Positions 21,995 to 33,598 of a stretch of 64,000 bases of DNA are shown here, piece after piece. Origin of the DNA: Loripinus fragilis (taxonomy: Eukaryota > Mollusca > Bivalvia > Lucinida > Lucinidae); the NCBI GenBank assembly GCA_964019695.1, contig OZ026520.1:90896913-90960912 (forward strand). The letters are read 5' to 3'. A model generated the notes under the pieces. That model worked only from the letters and a program-made list of their open reading frames with translations, was not told the origin of the DNA and did not search any database. How positions within the stretch are numbered: position 1 is the first letter of the stretch; each line of letters starts with the position of its first letter. The translations under genes and the position numbers were made by a program.

Positions 21995-22106
21995 GCAAAT
22001 ATTTGTTTTGTTATGTTGGTCTTTTGTGTCTTTTTTGGCTCATGTCCTCTAAGCCAGTATTTGGGGCTTGTGCGTTGTTGCATTTTCCCTTTTATCACCA
22101 TAAAGT

Positions 22107-22300
22107 AGAAAGTAAGTAAGTATGACCAGGACATACCACAATTACACACTGCAGACCCATGACACCGCGAGGAAGAGCCACAAAACACTAACAGTCACAA
22201 AACATCAGGTAGACAATTTAAGCAAAGCAATCAGCTCTCTGTCCTTCTCGTCAAGACGATTGCACAACCAGAGAGGACATAAAGAAATCCGTAACAAAAC
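22107..22300 (+). mobile_element. Rep-5 element, copy 2, truncated
   Basis: AAAGTAAGTAAGTATGACCA, GACACCGCGAGGAAGAGCCA and AAGCAAAGCAATCAGCTCTC. It lies head-on 110 bp from the Rep-4 copy at 21725-21994. Confidence 0.75.
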
Positions 22301-22645
22301 AAAAGCCTACAAAAAATTTGCGAACGATTCATGTATTGTTCTGTTTTTGTTTCGTGTTTTAAAAAAAGAAACTGTATTGAGTTGTGTATATGCTCTCGTG
22401 GCACCGTCGATTAGGTTGCCTCCAAATAAGAGGGGTTGATACATTCAGGAAAGTCCGCCACAATTCGAGAATCGAATCATGGCTCGGGTGTATGTAAGGA
22501 GCATTACGCTTAGTACTATGTACCAAAAAGCTCTATTTTGTTAGCCGGAACTGGCGTATGGTAAATTTGTTTTGTAGCATAAGGGTTAAGCTCTATCAAA
22601 ATCAATTATTCTGATTATCCAAAAAGTTTAATCAGCAGAATAAAT

Positions 22646-22796
22646 GAATTTTATGTTATTTCAATAAGATATCGCTATAGCTATATTTTAACTATAGCGA
22701 TATTTTATTGAAAAACATACACTTCAAGAATAAGTGAGTTTATGTTATTTCAATAAGATATCGCTATAGCGATATTTTATTGAAAAAAAAACATAC
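22646..22796. repeat. Two tandem palindromes ATATCGCTATAG
   Basis: TTATTTCAATAAGATATCGC followed by its complement GCGATATTTTATTGAA occurs twice, at 22656-22714 and 22744-22784. The second copy has a perfect centre (ATCGCTATAGCGAT). Confidence 0.8.
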
Positions 22797-22799
22797 TTT

Positions 22800-24041
22800 T
22801 CATTTAAGCCGTTTGTTTTGCTGCAATCACACTTGTAATTGTGTTAACATGGTTTCTGTGGCGTCAGCGTCACGTTAAATAACGTCAGCGTAACTATATC
22901 ACCCGCGTTATAAATGTCGATCCTCGATGTACCTCCGTGGTCTGATTCCACGTAATTTCGCGGAATTGGCCGAGGCAGTTACGACTGGGGTTGATAGTAA
23001 ATCACACTCATAACATATGTTAGGAACACTCAAACGTACATTGTTTTAACTTTTATCTACGATGTATATATGTTTAGCCCGAGGAGTGATATAAAAGTCA
23101 GTGTTTTACTCGTATCTTTTGCTTAGATTTCTGGACTAACCATGATTGAATTGTCTGACAGATTAAGGAATCTGACCGAAAACAAATGATGATTTTATTG
23201 GTCTTTTGGTATTGGTTAATTAGGGTTGTGGTCTGAAAGCTACAGATAATTGATATAAGCAAACGATGCGCTGACGTGTGACATATTGCGACCTTTAGGA
23301 TAGATGGCAGTGGCTAAACGTCTGGAAATCTGTTAGGAGTCTTATCCAAATATAGTGAATCATCAAATAGCGCCTGTACCCGGTCCTATATAGAAATCAT
23401 GTTGTGCACACCGGATAAGGTCATCTGGAATTTTACCATGGAATAGAAAATCTTATCTTAACCGTGTTATCCTACCCAGGCTGGCATGTGAGGGCTGTAC
23501 ATTGATTGGATTGGAACTCAGCCGCATGGTCGTTAAGTGACGTCATTATGTCATGTCGCATCTCAGCGTATTCGGGAACTTCTTGGAGCCTTTTTTTGTA
23601 AAACTTAAAATGCAGTATTTAATGTTGGGCAAAAACAGAATCCATTATTCGTGTGAGGATGGGACAAAACACATATAGTAAAACCTGTGTCACAATAGGG
23701 TACCTGCAATGCTTATTTACATGTAAATTTAAGTCACGTTGTTGGGAGTTTTTTGATTGGCCAGATTATTTCTATATGTGAGGGCTCGGTGTTGGGAAAA
23801 CTCGGTATGAAATTGGCGATACTGCTTTTGAAACCAAATGGCAATCCAATTCCGTTTTGTTCTAATAATAAAGGCGCTATAACTGAGTAGAAGCGTAGCG
23901 TGATCATCGCCTTTGCTGTTTGCTTCTTGAAAGGTATATTAGCTTAACATGATGCACCTCAAATTGGAAGATTATAGCTTTTCCCTTGACCCGTCTTTGA
24001 TCCACCATGCTCACCTTAAGATATATCTGTCCCATTGAATA
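22800..24041. other. No gene recognised
   Basis: Nothing supported. A lone TAGTAAAACCTGTG (23667-23681) echoes the Rep-1 end. Confidence 0.45.
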
Positions 24042-24054
24042 ACTAAACCACAGA

Positions 24055-24236
24055 TTTGTTTGTTTGATTTGATTCTTTACGTCCCATCAACAATATTTCA
24101 GTTAAACAGGAACCAGTACTAAGCTAGGATAAATGTGTCTTGCTCAAGGACCACAACGTAGTGACGACGGTGAGGCTCGATCCCACGGCCCCTCGGTCTC
24201 GAGTCAAGCACTCTACCACTGAGCCACTGCGCTCCC
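24055..24236 (-). mobile_element. tRNA-derived SINE with 13-bp target duplications
   Basis: On the minus strand the element starts with a tRNA-like head. The A box TGGCTCAGTGGTAGAGTGC is at 24209-24227. The B box GGGATCGAGCC is at 24175-24185. The body contains GGTCCTTGAGCAAGACAC, a sequence type common in animal tRNA-SINEs. The tail is a short A/T-rich iteration, AATCAAATCAAACAAAC. The 13-mer ACTAAACCACAGA occurs on both sides (24042-24054 and 24237-24249), as expected of target-primed reverse transcription. It would depend on a LINE in trans. The head is a SINE promoter, not a functional tRNA gene. Confidence 0.85.
24175..24227 (-). promoter_or_regulatory. Internal RNA polymerase III promoter (A and B boxes) of the SINE
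   Basis: The two boxes have tRNA-like spacing of about 23 bases between their facing ends, shorter than in many tRNAs. The match to the A-box consensus TRGCNNAGYNGG is good, and the match to the B-box consensus GGTTCGANTCC is partial. Confidence 0.6.
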
Positions 24237-24311
24237 ACTAAACCACAGAGCCAACTTAACATTTACTATACTTTTTGAGTTAGAAAGGATTACTGTTAAT
24301 CCAGATTTAGA

Positions 24312-24508
24312 ACAGTAAAGCCGTCACTCTAAAAGAGACAGAACATAGATCTTAATGGCAAATGATAGCTGAACGAAGGTCAAAAATATTGCAGAATGTT
24401 CCCCTTGGAGCAGTATGCAATACTTTTTACCTGCATTAAGCGATAATTTGTCATGAAAATCAATTTTTGGTCTTTTTGAGAGTGGTTGTTTTACACAGGT
24501 TTTACTGT
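24312..24508. mobile_element. Rep-1 foldback element, copy 4
   Basis: ACAGTAAAGCC to ACAGGTTTTACTGT. The central stem has partly decayed (GCAGAATGTTCC against GGAGCAGTATGC). Confidence 0.8.
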
Positions 24509-24994
24509 ATTTCTTTAAAATCACTGTCAAAGCTAATCCAGCTAGTGAGCATAAAAAATGAAAATTTTTGAGACTTTAAAAATTGATCCCTATCTGCTTT
24601 ATGACCAATTTCTGACACAGTTTTTACTCGTGTCCCTTTAAACATGCACACACACCTGTCTAGTGGGATTTGGTGCTTAATTATTTTGCCTTAGCCTTTA
24701 CGAGTGCCCTTCCTGTCTGTGTGTGGCCGTTTGCAGAGGATCGTCAGAGTTTTCCTGCTATGAAAACCACAAATTAAATGCCCTGGCTTATATATAGATA
24801 GCTTAACCCATCAAGCATCATGCTGACGCTTTTTGTTAATATAGTTTATCTGGGCATATACGCGACAGAACCTGTCTTAATAGTTTCCGACAGAAAGAGA
24901 CTCAACCCAGTCTCCTACGCTACAGAGACTAGCTAGAAAAATGAAAGAATTGCTCGTAGCAAGTTTAGATATGATACTTTCCCTGAAGCAAATA
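24509..24994. other. No gene recognised
   Basis: Nothing supported. Confidence 0.45.
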
Positions 24995-25050
24995 ACAAAG
25001 GCGCTGATCAGACTGCGCGGATGCGCAGGCTGGTCTGCGACTTTGTTGTT
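24995..25050. repeat. Hairpin with GCGCGGATGCGC centre
   Basis: AACAAAG..GCTGATCAGACTGCGCG pairs with its partner TGCGCAGGCTGGTC..CTTTGTT. Same hairpin type as at 41528-41585 and in Rep-3. Confidence 0.7.
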
Positions 25051-25329
25051 CGCAAACCCACCGAAGTAAGGTTTCTCGCGTCGAGGCCCATATATAAAGT
25101 CTAGATGTCTGCCTAAATCAGGAGTAATAAGATTTGGTGTAATTTGTCACCGATTGCTAAGGTTTCGAAATTCGTTTAATTGGTTCTTAAATACTGATCT
25201 ACCAACCTAACTCCTGCGAGTATTGGCGATACACCCTCCAGTAAAGATCATTATAACGAGTTGTGTTGAATGTAGGATTCAAGGAAGTCGTGGTTTGAAT
25301 GTATTATGGAATGAAAATGGGGCATCATC

Positions 25330-25618
25330 AAAGTAAGTAAGGGTGCAAAGATCAAGAATCGATACAATCAAGTACCACACCTGACCCAGGATACTAATGG
25401 GAAAGTGACAGACTCACAGTTGACACCACAAACGAGAGCCAAGAGGTCAGCCCTTTCCCAGCAGGTGACCACAAAGCACATATAAACAGACGCGCACAAA
25501 GACATAGCAAACACAAGACAGAACAAAAACATAAAAGATCCACAAAAGAAGAACCGCCTTGGAATGGTCAGTAAAATATTTTACTGGAGGGCTTAAACCA
25601 GTTTCACGGCGCCAACCT
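25330..25618 (+). mobile_element. Rep-4 element, copy 5, most complete
   Basis: AAAGTAAGTAAGGGTGCAAA through CCGCCTTGG, AATATTTTACTGGAGGGC, TTAAACCAGTTTCACGGCG to CCAACCTC. I use this copy as the reference for the family, length about 289 bp. Confidence 0.8.
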
Positions 25619-27277
25619 CAAAATTTGTTGTAGACCCAGATTAGATGTCTCATTCGGTGATATATCGTCATGGGCAATACACAATATTAAGCAGCAGGAA
25701 TAATTTAAAATGTTTGACCAGCTTAGGAATAACAGGCATTTCTAACTTACAAATTGGATTGGTTCCCCGCCTCCTTTTGCTAAGATTAAATACACTATTC
25801 GGGCCTGAAATAAAGGATATCTAATTAAGAAATACATTGTAAATTCAATTTGGTCTTTACATGGAATCATAAACACATCGAGTCTCTTGAAGAGTGAGTG
25901 AAACCTGAAGGGATTCACGTTAATTTTGCAAGAGACTCGATGTGTACATGATTCCTTGAACAGACATAAATGCATGTATTATTTATATTTACATTTTGAA
26001 TTATCAGTCAATAATCAATTTTCAATTTTCACCAAACTTGGTTGGTTTTCCAGATATTTTGAATTTAATCAGGCATAAGGAGGTTTCTGAATAGCCAAAA
26101 TGCCAAAGTACCGCGCTTCGCGCCATAGCGATACGTGTTCAATGTCACGCAAAAGCCAGTAAACAAACAACGTGATTGGATGACGCTGACGTTGGTCGGC
26201 CCAATTGGTGCGTATGTGGGCGTGGCTTAAATCGATCCTTTCATGAAGGTATAAACGACATCTCAAAAGACTCGCAGTGGAAATTTTAATGTTAACCTTT
26301 GCTATATTTAAGGTACGAGCATGTGTATTTTGTTTGTTGATGCTATACGTTGCAATGAAGAATTTTTCACTCATGCCAGATAGTTTTCCTGTCCTTCTTG
26401 GTTAAACCAGTACTAAGCAGAGGATAGTACAATGCCTCCACTGTGTCTCGACAGTTGTTGGCACTTTTTCGGCTACAAGCCCTGTGTTATCTGGTTCACT
26501 TTCTCCATACAACCAATCAGAAATAGCCAGAAATTTGCATATTAGAGTTATTTACCAGCTCAAATATGAAAATTCTCACTGGTTAATTCTCAGAATGTCC
26601 ATACAAAATCATTCCGGATAACAGAATTGACTGAAAATAAATTCAGAATCTAGGAAAACAGACTGAAGCAGCCAAAAGTACTTCTGCACTTTTCTCCTCA
26701 GAAAAATGTCAACGAAACTGAAAGTAGACTTCTATTTTCAGACAAATCTATTCATTGCAATGCCAATGGACACAATGAAGTCATAAAGAACCACCACTAA
26801 ACCTTCTTACTCCTATGTGTAATCCAATATTTTCATATCATTTATATTTCCAAACACTGTTAAAATGCCATCTGCAAATCTTTGACATAGTTTGCATATT
26901 GAGCTGGTATGAGGCTTCAGTTTAGTTTAAAGAAGTGATTGTGTATTAGTGTAATGTATTGGTTTAGTACACTTGCAATATTACTTTCGGTCTGTTTGCA
27001 TTGTAAGAGTATTAACTATATTTCACAAAGTAGGAAGACCCTGTGTAGCAATACATATAAAACAAATATCACCATTGAAATACAGCCGAAGATCTTTTTT
27101 AAACATATTTCTTGTTAAAATTTATTAGCAATATGAATACATCTGAGAGTTGAAAAGTATGATTTGTTTTATATATTTTTCAGCATTTTATATTTTAGCA
27201 GTTGAAATTATTTGAGCATGAAACATGCTTTATAGCCTCCAGAGCAGGCTTTTATTTGTCTCTTGCAGTGTGCAAAG
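25619..27277. other. No gene; one palindrome and a SINE-like fragment
   Basis: A dyad CATCGAGTCTCTTG/CAAGAGACTCGATG lies at 25876-25945. GGTTAAACCAGTACTAAGC at about 26400 resembles the body of the SINE at 24055-24236. A 101-codon reverse frame at 26069-26374 has no family match. Confidence 0.45.
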
Positions 27278-27652
27278 TTAAAGCTGCATAGTCTGTAACT
27301 TTTGATCTTCTAATTTTAAAAATAATGTTTTTATTTTTCAAGAACACAGTAAAAATACTCAAATTCAGGTAAACATTTTACCATTTTCGTAAATCTTAAC
27401 AAGGTATCACTATCAAAACAACTGCATTTATGTTAAAATTCAACGGTCTAGAATTATTGGAGGGACGCAAATAATTACCAACAAGAGAAAAACACATCCA
27501 TTTAATGAGATAATTCACTTTTCCATGCAGTTTTCAGCTGTACTGAACATTTTTATTGTGAAAACACAGCCTAATTCTACTTTTACAAATGATTTAAAAA
27601 GAAAATAAAATTTTTCGAAAAATGTTCATAGTTACAGAGTATGCAGCTTTAA
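27278..27652. mobile_element. Small element with TTAA-flanked inverted ends
   Basis: TTAAAGCTGCATAGTCTGTA on the left and its near complement TACAGAGTATGCAGCTTTAA on the right differ by one base, and TTAA sits at each outer edge. A TTAA target is characteristic of piggyBac-type elements, but no transposase is present (375 bp), so assignment is tentative. Confidence 0.6.
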
Positions 27653-27655
27653 ACT

Positions 27656-28930
27656 GCTGGTGTATACTGCCAACGTGACAAGGTTTTGTGTTGTAACTTT
27701 TTAATGTGACAAGATAATACCATGAAACTCCGGATTTTTGCTTCCTACACAGTGATTTTGAAGTCCGTAAGAACAAATTTTAAGGTCTGTTGCGATACGC
27801 TGAAACACTGAGTCCAGGGTTCAATACCTTATTATCGTGCTGCACGTGCAGCACTGACTGTAATTTACAAAACCACATGTACTGTTGTAAACCTTCACGA
27901 TCGCCCGATAAGATAAGGCAAAGAAAGTTAAAGTCTCCCCGCACTTTCATTTTATGCTCTTATTTTTCCAATCCTCAGGATCGTGTGTACAATCTCCTTC
28001 CATTATTCCTGTCCCTGGATATCCTCTATGTCTTGTACCGCATTTAAGATCACAAGATGACCAATATTCATAGTTCCAAGGCGGTACTTCTTTTGTGGAT
28101 CTTTTATGTTTTTGTTCTGTCTTGTGTTTGCTATGTCTTTGATCGCGTCTGTTTATATGTGCTTTGTGGTCACCTGCTGGGAAAGGGCTGACCGTTTGGC
28201 TCTCGTTTGTGGTGTCTGCTGTGAGTTTGTCACTTTTCCATTGGTATCCTGGGTCAGGTGTGGTACTTGATTGTATCGATTCCTGATCTTTGCACCCTTA
28301 CTTACTTTGTTTTCTAAGTCGGGTTGTAACACGGCTTGGAGAGGCTCTAGGTGCGTCTTGAACGTTACCTGTAACATCAAAACCAGCATAAGAAGGCATA
28401 AAGGGAAATGCTTGCGAAAGTGGTACAAATTGCACTTATTCGACCCCTAAGTGATCCCTTCAAAAGTCAAACACCTCAAATGAATAAGCTAAATTGATCT
28501 TACCATTTCGTTGAAACTTCTGCCTTAGTCGAGATATCGTAGACCTCGCACAACACAACAAATATGACACCATCGACTGCGGCCAGCTCGGAGCATTCCA
28601 ATCGCCTGTCCTCGCTGTTCGATGCTCAAGCGTGCCATAACAACGACTTAGAAAACAGTTTTCTTTGACTTATCTTATCGGGCGATCATGGAGGTCTACA
28701 ACAGTACATGTGGTTTTGTAAATTACAGTCAGTGCTGCATGTGCAGCACGAAAGTAAGGTATTGAACCCTGGACTCAGTGTTCAGCGAATCGCAACCGAC
28801 CTTGAAATTTGTTTAAACGGACTTCAATATTAATGTGTAGGAAACAAAATCCAGTTTCTTGGTATTATATTGTAACATTCAAAAGTTACAACACAAAACC
28901 GTGTTGCGTTGGCAGTTTGGGATAGTAAAT
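27656..28930. repeat. Long inverted repeat, arms about 265 bp
   Basis: The left arm, 27656-27921, is the reverse complement of 28666-28930 with scattered differences. Matching blocks are GAGTCCAGGGTTCAATACCT, GTGCTGCACGTGCAGCAC, AATTTACAAAACCACATGTA and GATCGCCCGATAAGATAA. The spacer of about 745 bp contains a Rep-4 copy and a second small dyad, TGTTTTCTAAGTCG (28308) against CGACTTAGAAAACA (28645). Confidence 0.85.
28073..28308 (-). mobile_element. Rep-4 element, copy 6, inside the long inverted repeat
   Basis: GTTCCAAGGCGGTACTTCTT to CACCCTTACTTACTTT. It ends in the same place as copy 2 at its inner side, lacking the AGGGCTTAAACC part. Confidence 0.8.
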
Positions 28931-28940
28931 ATATAGTTGA

Positions 28941-29316
28941 ATCGGGTGGAATGTGTCATCAGTGTAAAATGGCTCTCCCTGCTAGACCTTTGTTGCCTGC
29001 TTAAAACTTGTCAAACATTTTCGATCAAAATTGTTTGACGCTCTGGTGGTCTTCTTTTATTCTTCGTCACGCTATCTCAGAACAATATAACACAGAAGCT
29101 ATGAATGTAGGACGCAGCTAAGTTCATTAAGCTTCGCGATATCTGATACAAATGTAACATGACACTGAAATGCCATTGACCAAAAGCTGTCGTGTTCAGT
29201 TAATTGCTTTTTAGTGAGTGGCCTTGTATCTGCTAAAATGGCGTCCCGAAATAACACTCTACTGACCCATGTAGCTATGCCATAGTATGCCAGTAGAGCT
29301 ACATATGATATTCTTT
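28941..29316. other. No gene recognised
   Basis: Nothing supported. Confidence 0.4.
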
Positions 29317-29832
29317 GACTTTTCGCTTACAGTAAAGGCGGCGCCTCGTGAATGCGTAATCAGGACTGGTCAACCTTAGACATAGGTAAAAGCGGAAAAT
29401 GAGGCGTGGTTTTATGCAAAAGTAACTGTATCATCTTGCTCCATTACCTCAGTCATTATTTAGCCCTTAGAACGACAGCAAAATAAATGCATCTGAAAAT
29501 GTCCATTTAACATAAGCAAAGAGGCAAACATTGTGGACCCAGATCAGACTGCTCCTACAGGAGCAGTCTGATCTGATCCCACACTGTTTATCAACGAGGC
29601 TTCAAATAGTTCAGTGGACGACAAAAACATACAGTTCGTGATTATGCGCTTTAAGGGATAATAAATGTGAGTTCAGTGTACTATACGGTTAGATTTTTCA
29701 TGAAATGCAAGCTTATAAACTCTTTGCCAAATTATAAATAAAACCTGATTTCCCTTCCTTAGCAGATGAAATAGCCGAGCCACGCCCAGATATGAATATT
29801 AAAGTTGCCGCCTTTACAGTAAGCGAAAAGTC
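29317..29832. mobile_element. Rep-9 element, complete copy, hosting a Rep-6 hairpin
   Basis: Terminal inverted repeats GACTTTTCGCTTACAGTAAA and TTTACAGTAAGCGAAAAGTC (26 bases with the adjoining GGCGGC, one mismatch). A second copy without the left end lies at about 59058-59540. Length 516 bp, no open frame. Confidence 0.75.
29523..29597. repeat. Rep-6 hairpin, locus 2
   Basis: Base GGCAAACATTGTGGACCCAG / GATCCCACACTGTTT, with tip ATCAGACTGCTCC / GGAGCAGTCTGAT. Confidence 0.8.
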
Positions 29833-31268
29833 TATTAATATAAAACATCATATCAGCAATTGGCAAAGCACTTTGGCGCTTATTTAGGCCTCTAGAAAAA
29901 GTGCGTTATCAATATATATAAAGGTCACTACTGACATCTGGACAATTGTTTTTCCCAAAAAAAAATATTTTCTTCATTTTCTGTAATTTGATATTTTATT
30001 TTATCAAAAAAGGTATAACACAATTAAAAATTGATGTCACTGTTTAGTATTTAATACACCCTTTTTCTCGAAATATGTGCACAGATGAAGTAATCATAAC
30101 ATAGGTCTAGCTGATGATAGTGGCATATTGTTAATTATTATATCAGAACAGCGTAAGTTTATTTGAAATACGGGAAGGGTTAGTTTATTAAATCTAGCCA
30201 TTATATATGTACTGACCAAGTTTTACATTAAAACAAATTGTCAAACTTATTTGCCATTTTTACGTTTGGTCACTATATATTCAAATATTTTAGGAATTAA
30301 CAAAAAGATTTTTGTGAAACTTGTATATCGTGAACATCATTACGTAAGCTGAATCAGTGTGAAATTTGACTAATTTTAATTGTCTAGAAAGAGAGATTAA
30401 TCTTGATTACTATCCCTACTCCCCAGTTAAGCACTCTTTCAATTTGATAACTTTCAAACTGCATAGCAAAGAATAGATTTACTTTCAACCAATAAAAAGT
30501 GTTTGTAATACCGCTTTGAAGCTATTTGTAAGTGTAGAAACTAGTTTTGAGATGATTAATTAATAAAAGAAAGTTTAACTTGACATATAAATATTTATTT
30601 TTTACCCAACCCACTTTTCCAATGTTTTTTACTATGGCGCAATGAAAGAGTTAAAAATGACTCAAACAGTTGCAAACAGAAATTTATGTTGTTGATATAT
30701 AAAGACAATTGCATAAGTCATCGAAATATATCAAAATTGTATGGAAATTAAATATTTATAAAATGTTTGGGGTCATTAAGGCATTATTGAGGCATATGTA
30801 CAGATTTATTAACTCATAGTTGATGCAATATTTTTGATAATTGAAGTTAACAGATGTAAAGATGTATCAAACCAAATATTTGTATATGCCTTTACTGCAA
30901 TCTGATCATCAGTATGCAATATATTTAAGACCACTTGGATTGTTGACCATTTTTCTATGTAATTATAGCATTAAGGGGCAATAGCTCATGTTTGAAAATA
31001 AACATGTGACAGAAACAACCTTTGATCTACAGAGATGTTTAATATGTCATAGAAGACGATTCAGCGGAGGTCTTTTAGTCGCGGAGCACTGACATTTATC
31101 AAGTTCATTAAACGAGATTTGTTTTTCATTTTAGCCCCCATCAGTCTCGTCTGCTGTCTCTATAATAAGATTTTCTACCAATAATGAAAGGTCTGTCGAC
31201 CAAAGTGGTACATGTATAGTGATGGATAGCAGTAGTGATTAGCATTGCTTTCTTGAAAAAACAAACCA
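29833..31268. other. No gene recognised
   Basis: Very AT-rich. A CAG-less polypyrimidine acceptor-like site at 31134 is discussed under rejected items. I see no repeat or RNA gene. Confidence 0.45.
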
Positions 31269-31880
31269 AGCAAGTAAGTTTACAGGAAATTCCACAATCA
31301 GAGACCACAGCTCAACCCATGGCACCTCGAGAAAGAGACACAAACTACAGATAGAAACTCAAAGTAAAACAACCAGACCCCGAGGCTATAAAACGTTTTT
31401 CATGCTCAACTTAATGAGCATGAAATTTATCCTGCTCATAAATGTTAAAATGCCAATAATGTTTGGCATAACAGCATCTATTAGCATGATAAATACACAT
31501 CTGAGGGTTTTGAAATCAAGAGCAATCTTTTCTGCTATTCCGTTTTTATGAGCTAATTAATACTGATTTGAGTTAAGCATGAAAAAGTTTTATGTCCACC
31601 GGCCGGCTCTCTCTTCCGAAGCGCGATGATTACAAAACTGGAGAAAAAAAAGCAGAAATGACTTCACAGTGCCAGAACTCAACACAAAAAACCCACACTC
31701 AATGTGAGAAACTTCAAACAATGAATAAAAACAGAATAACCGCCTATAAGAGCGGACACCCGTGGGATTCATTTTAGAATTACTGGCCCAATCTTCGCCC
31801 AAGACTCTGCTGTTATTAAACCGCAAAAATGTTTAGCTCAAGTGGAGGTTTCCTAACGTATGCAATGTATCATTATAGGG
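31269..31880 (+). mobile_element. Rep-5 element, copy 3, split by a Rep-2 insertion
   Basis: The left piece 31269-31378 (CAAGCAAGTAAGTTTACAGG..AAACAACCAG) and right piece about 31602-31880 (CGGCTCTCTCTTCCGAAGCG..CTTCGCCCAAGACTCTGCTG..TATCATTATAGGGAAAC) are contiguous in the 7709-8144 copy. Here Rep-2 lies between them. Confidence 0.7.
31379..31599. mobile_element. Rep-2 foldback element, copy 2, nested in Rep-5
   Basis: GAGGCTATAAAACGTTTTTC at left, AAGCATGAAAAAGTTTTATG at right. The inner TGTTAAAATGCCAATAATGT stem is partly decayed. Confidence 0.75.
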
Positions 31881-31989
31881 AAACATTCAATTAAAGCAGT
31901 GCACCGATGTGCCGCTGGGATAGCCCCATTTTTCAGGCTGGATATACATCAATACGTTATGAAATTCGTCACTTCTATATGTTTATAGG

Positions 31990-32541
31990 TCATCAAACGG
32001 TTGCATGGCACTCTCAGAACCAAATATATGAGCATCAAATGGCTGCTTGGCACCCTCAGAACCAATAATATGAGCATCAAATGGCTGCATTACACTCTCA
32101 AACCAAATATATAAGCATCAAATGGCTGCATGGCGATCTCAGAAACAATTATATGAGCATCAAACGGCTGCATGGCACTCTCAGAACCAATTATATGAGC
32201 ATCAAATGGCTGCGTTACACTCTCAAACCAAATATATAAGCATCAAATGGCTGCATGGTACTCTCAGATTCAAATATATGAGCATCAAACGGCTGCATGG
32301 CACTCTCAGAACCAAATATATGAGCATCAAACGGCTGCATTGCACTCTCAGAACCAAATATATGAGCATCAAACGGATAGATGACACTCTCAAGTATATG
32401 AGTATCAAACGGCTGCATGGCACTCTCAGAACCAAATATATGAGCATCAAACGGATAGATGACACTCTCAAGTATATGAGCATCAAACGGCTGCATGGCA
32501 CTATCAGAACAAATATATGAGCATCAAATGACTGCATGGCA
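31990..32541 (+). repeat. Minisatellite, about 14 units of 42 bp with 36-bp variants
   Basis: Unit GAGCATCAAACGGCTGCATG followed by GCACTCTCAGAACCAAATAT. A variant with CGGATAGATGACACTCTC is 36 bp. All unit lengths near the 3' end are multiples of three, so three long frames stay open on both strands. No start context, composition or similarity supports a protein. The last 15 bases before 32558 are an inverted piece of the unit. Confidence 0.9.
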
Positions 32542-32558
32542 TTCGATGCTCATATATT

Positions 32559-33008
32559 CAACACTAAATCCGAGTTCAGCAAGGCAAGGGTTAAATAAAC
32601 CAGCATGCACTCTAAAAAACAAAGACTGGAGGTAAAATCCATCAAGCATCATTAATTTCAAATTTCTGTTTCTTGTCTTTCATTTTTGTCACCAAGAAAA
32701 GCCAAGTCTGCGACTATAAATGACAACAAGAACCCTTAAGTGACATCGTAGCACTGAATTACTTCTAGAAATATCTTCAAGCATCTTAGGCGGAGGTATT
32801 AAGTCTGTCTCTTGTCCCAATGATAATTAATCAATATCTAAATTTTCCTCTATTATATCCATAGCACATTTGAAAAACTTATTAAAGAGTAATCATGTCA
32901 TTTTCTGTGCATGGCCAATTTTATCCACTAGTGTGCGTTTGAAACACATGAACTACTCAAATTATAATCACATGGGAGAATTTAGCGCTTTCTAGGTTTT
33001 GTGAAAAT
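32559..33008. other. No gene recognised
   Basis: Nothing supported. Confidence 0.4.
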
Positions 33009-33258
33009 CGCAAGTGGGTATGATCAGGAAATACCACAATTCCACACAGAAGACCAACCCATGGCACCGCGAGGAGAGCCACAGAGCAATGTCAATCACA
33101 AGGCAGTCGGAAGACAAACAATGTAAACAGCCAGCTCTCGCAAAACTATAAAAGGGCACGAAACACTGCACAATAAATCATGGAACAAATACAGAATCGC
33201 CACGATGGGAACAACAATGAACAACGAATCAGCAAAAACAGAAACACCGACGTAGAGC
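33009..33258 (+). mobile_element. Rep-5 element, copy 4
   Basis: CGCAAGTGGGTATGATCAGG, AAATACCACAATTCCACAC, CCATGGCACCGCGAGGAGAG and CAGAAACACCGACGTAG. It is truncated at the 3' side relative to 7709-8144. Confidence 0.75.
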
Positions 33259-33598
33259 AGTTTGTTCATAATTTATCTATTTTTTACATCTTCGAAGAAA
33301 ACCTTGAACAAGTTTTAGATTTTTGAGCAGCCATTCAAACTCGAATGAACCGCAAAATATAACCAACAGTTTTTTTATGTTCACTTGCAAAACCGACAAT
33401 TTTTTTTTTAAGTTTATGCGGTGAAAAACATCTTATCTCTATCTATGTGGATACAATTGAAGTTTGTTAGTAGCTATTGACGTGTCCAGTTATTCTGTCC
33501 TCTAAGCAGTAATTCGATATTTAAATCTCATGGGATTATATCATAATATGGCAAAACTCTCTTTACAATCAGTCTTTAAATGTTGCTGTATTTGTATG

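Noticed and set aside
24175..24227. Functional tRNA gene
   Set aside because: The head shows A and B boxes but is joined to a SINE body and tail between target duplications, and no full cloverleaf is evident.
31135..31190. Possible exon after the TTGTTTTTCATTTTAG acceptor-like site
   Set aside because: The donor (GTCTGT) is poor, and the frame that continues the 4647-5562 exon meets a stop.
32122..32520. 132-codon plus frame and two reverse frames of about 100 codons
   Set aside because: Minisatellite with unit length divisible by three; three frames open at once argues against a gene.
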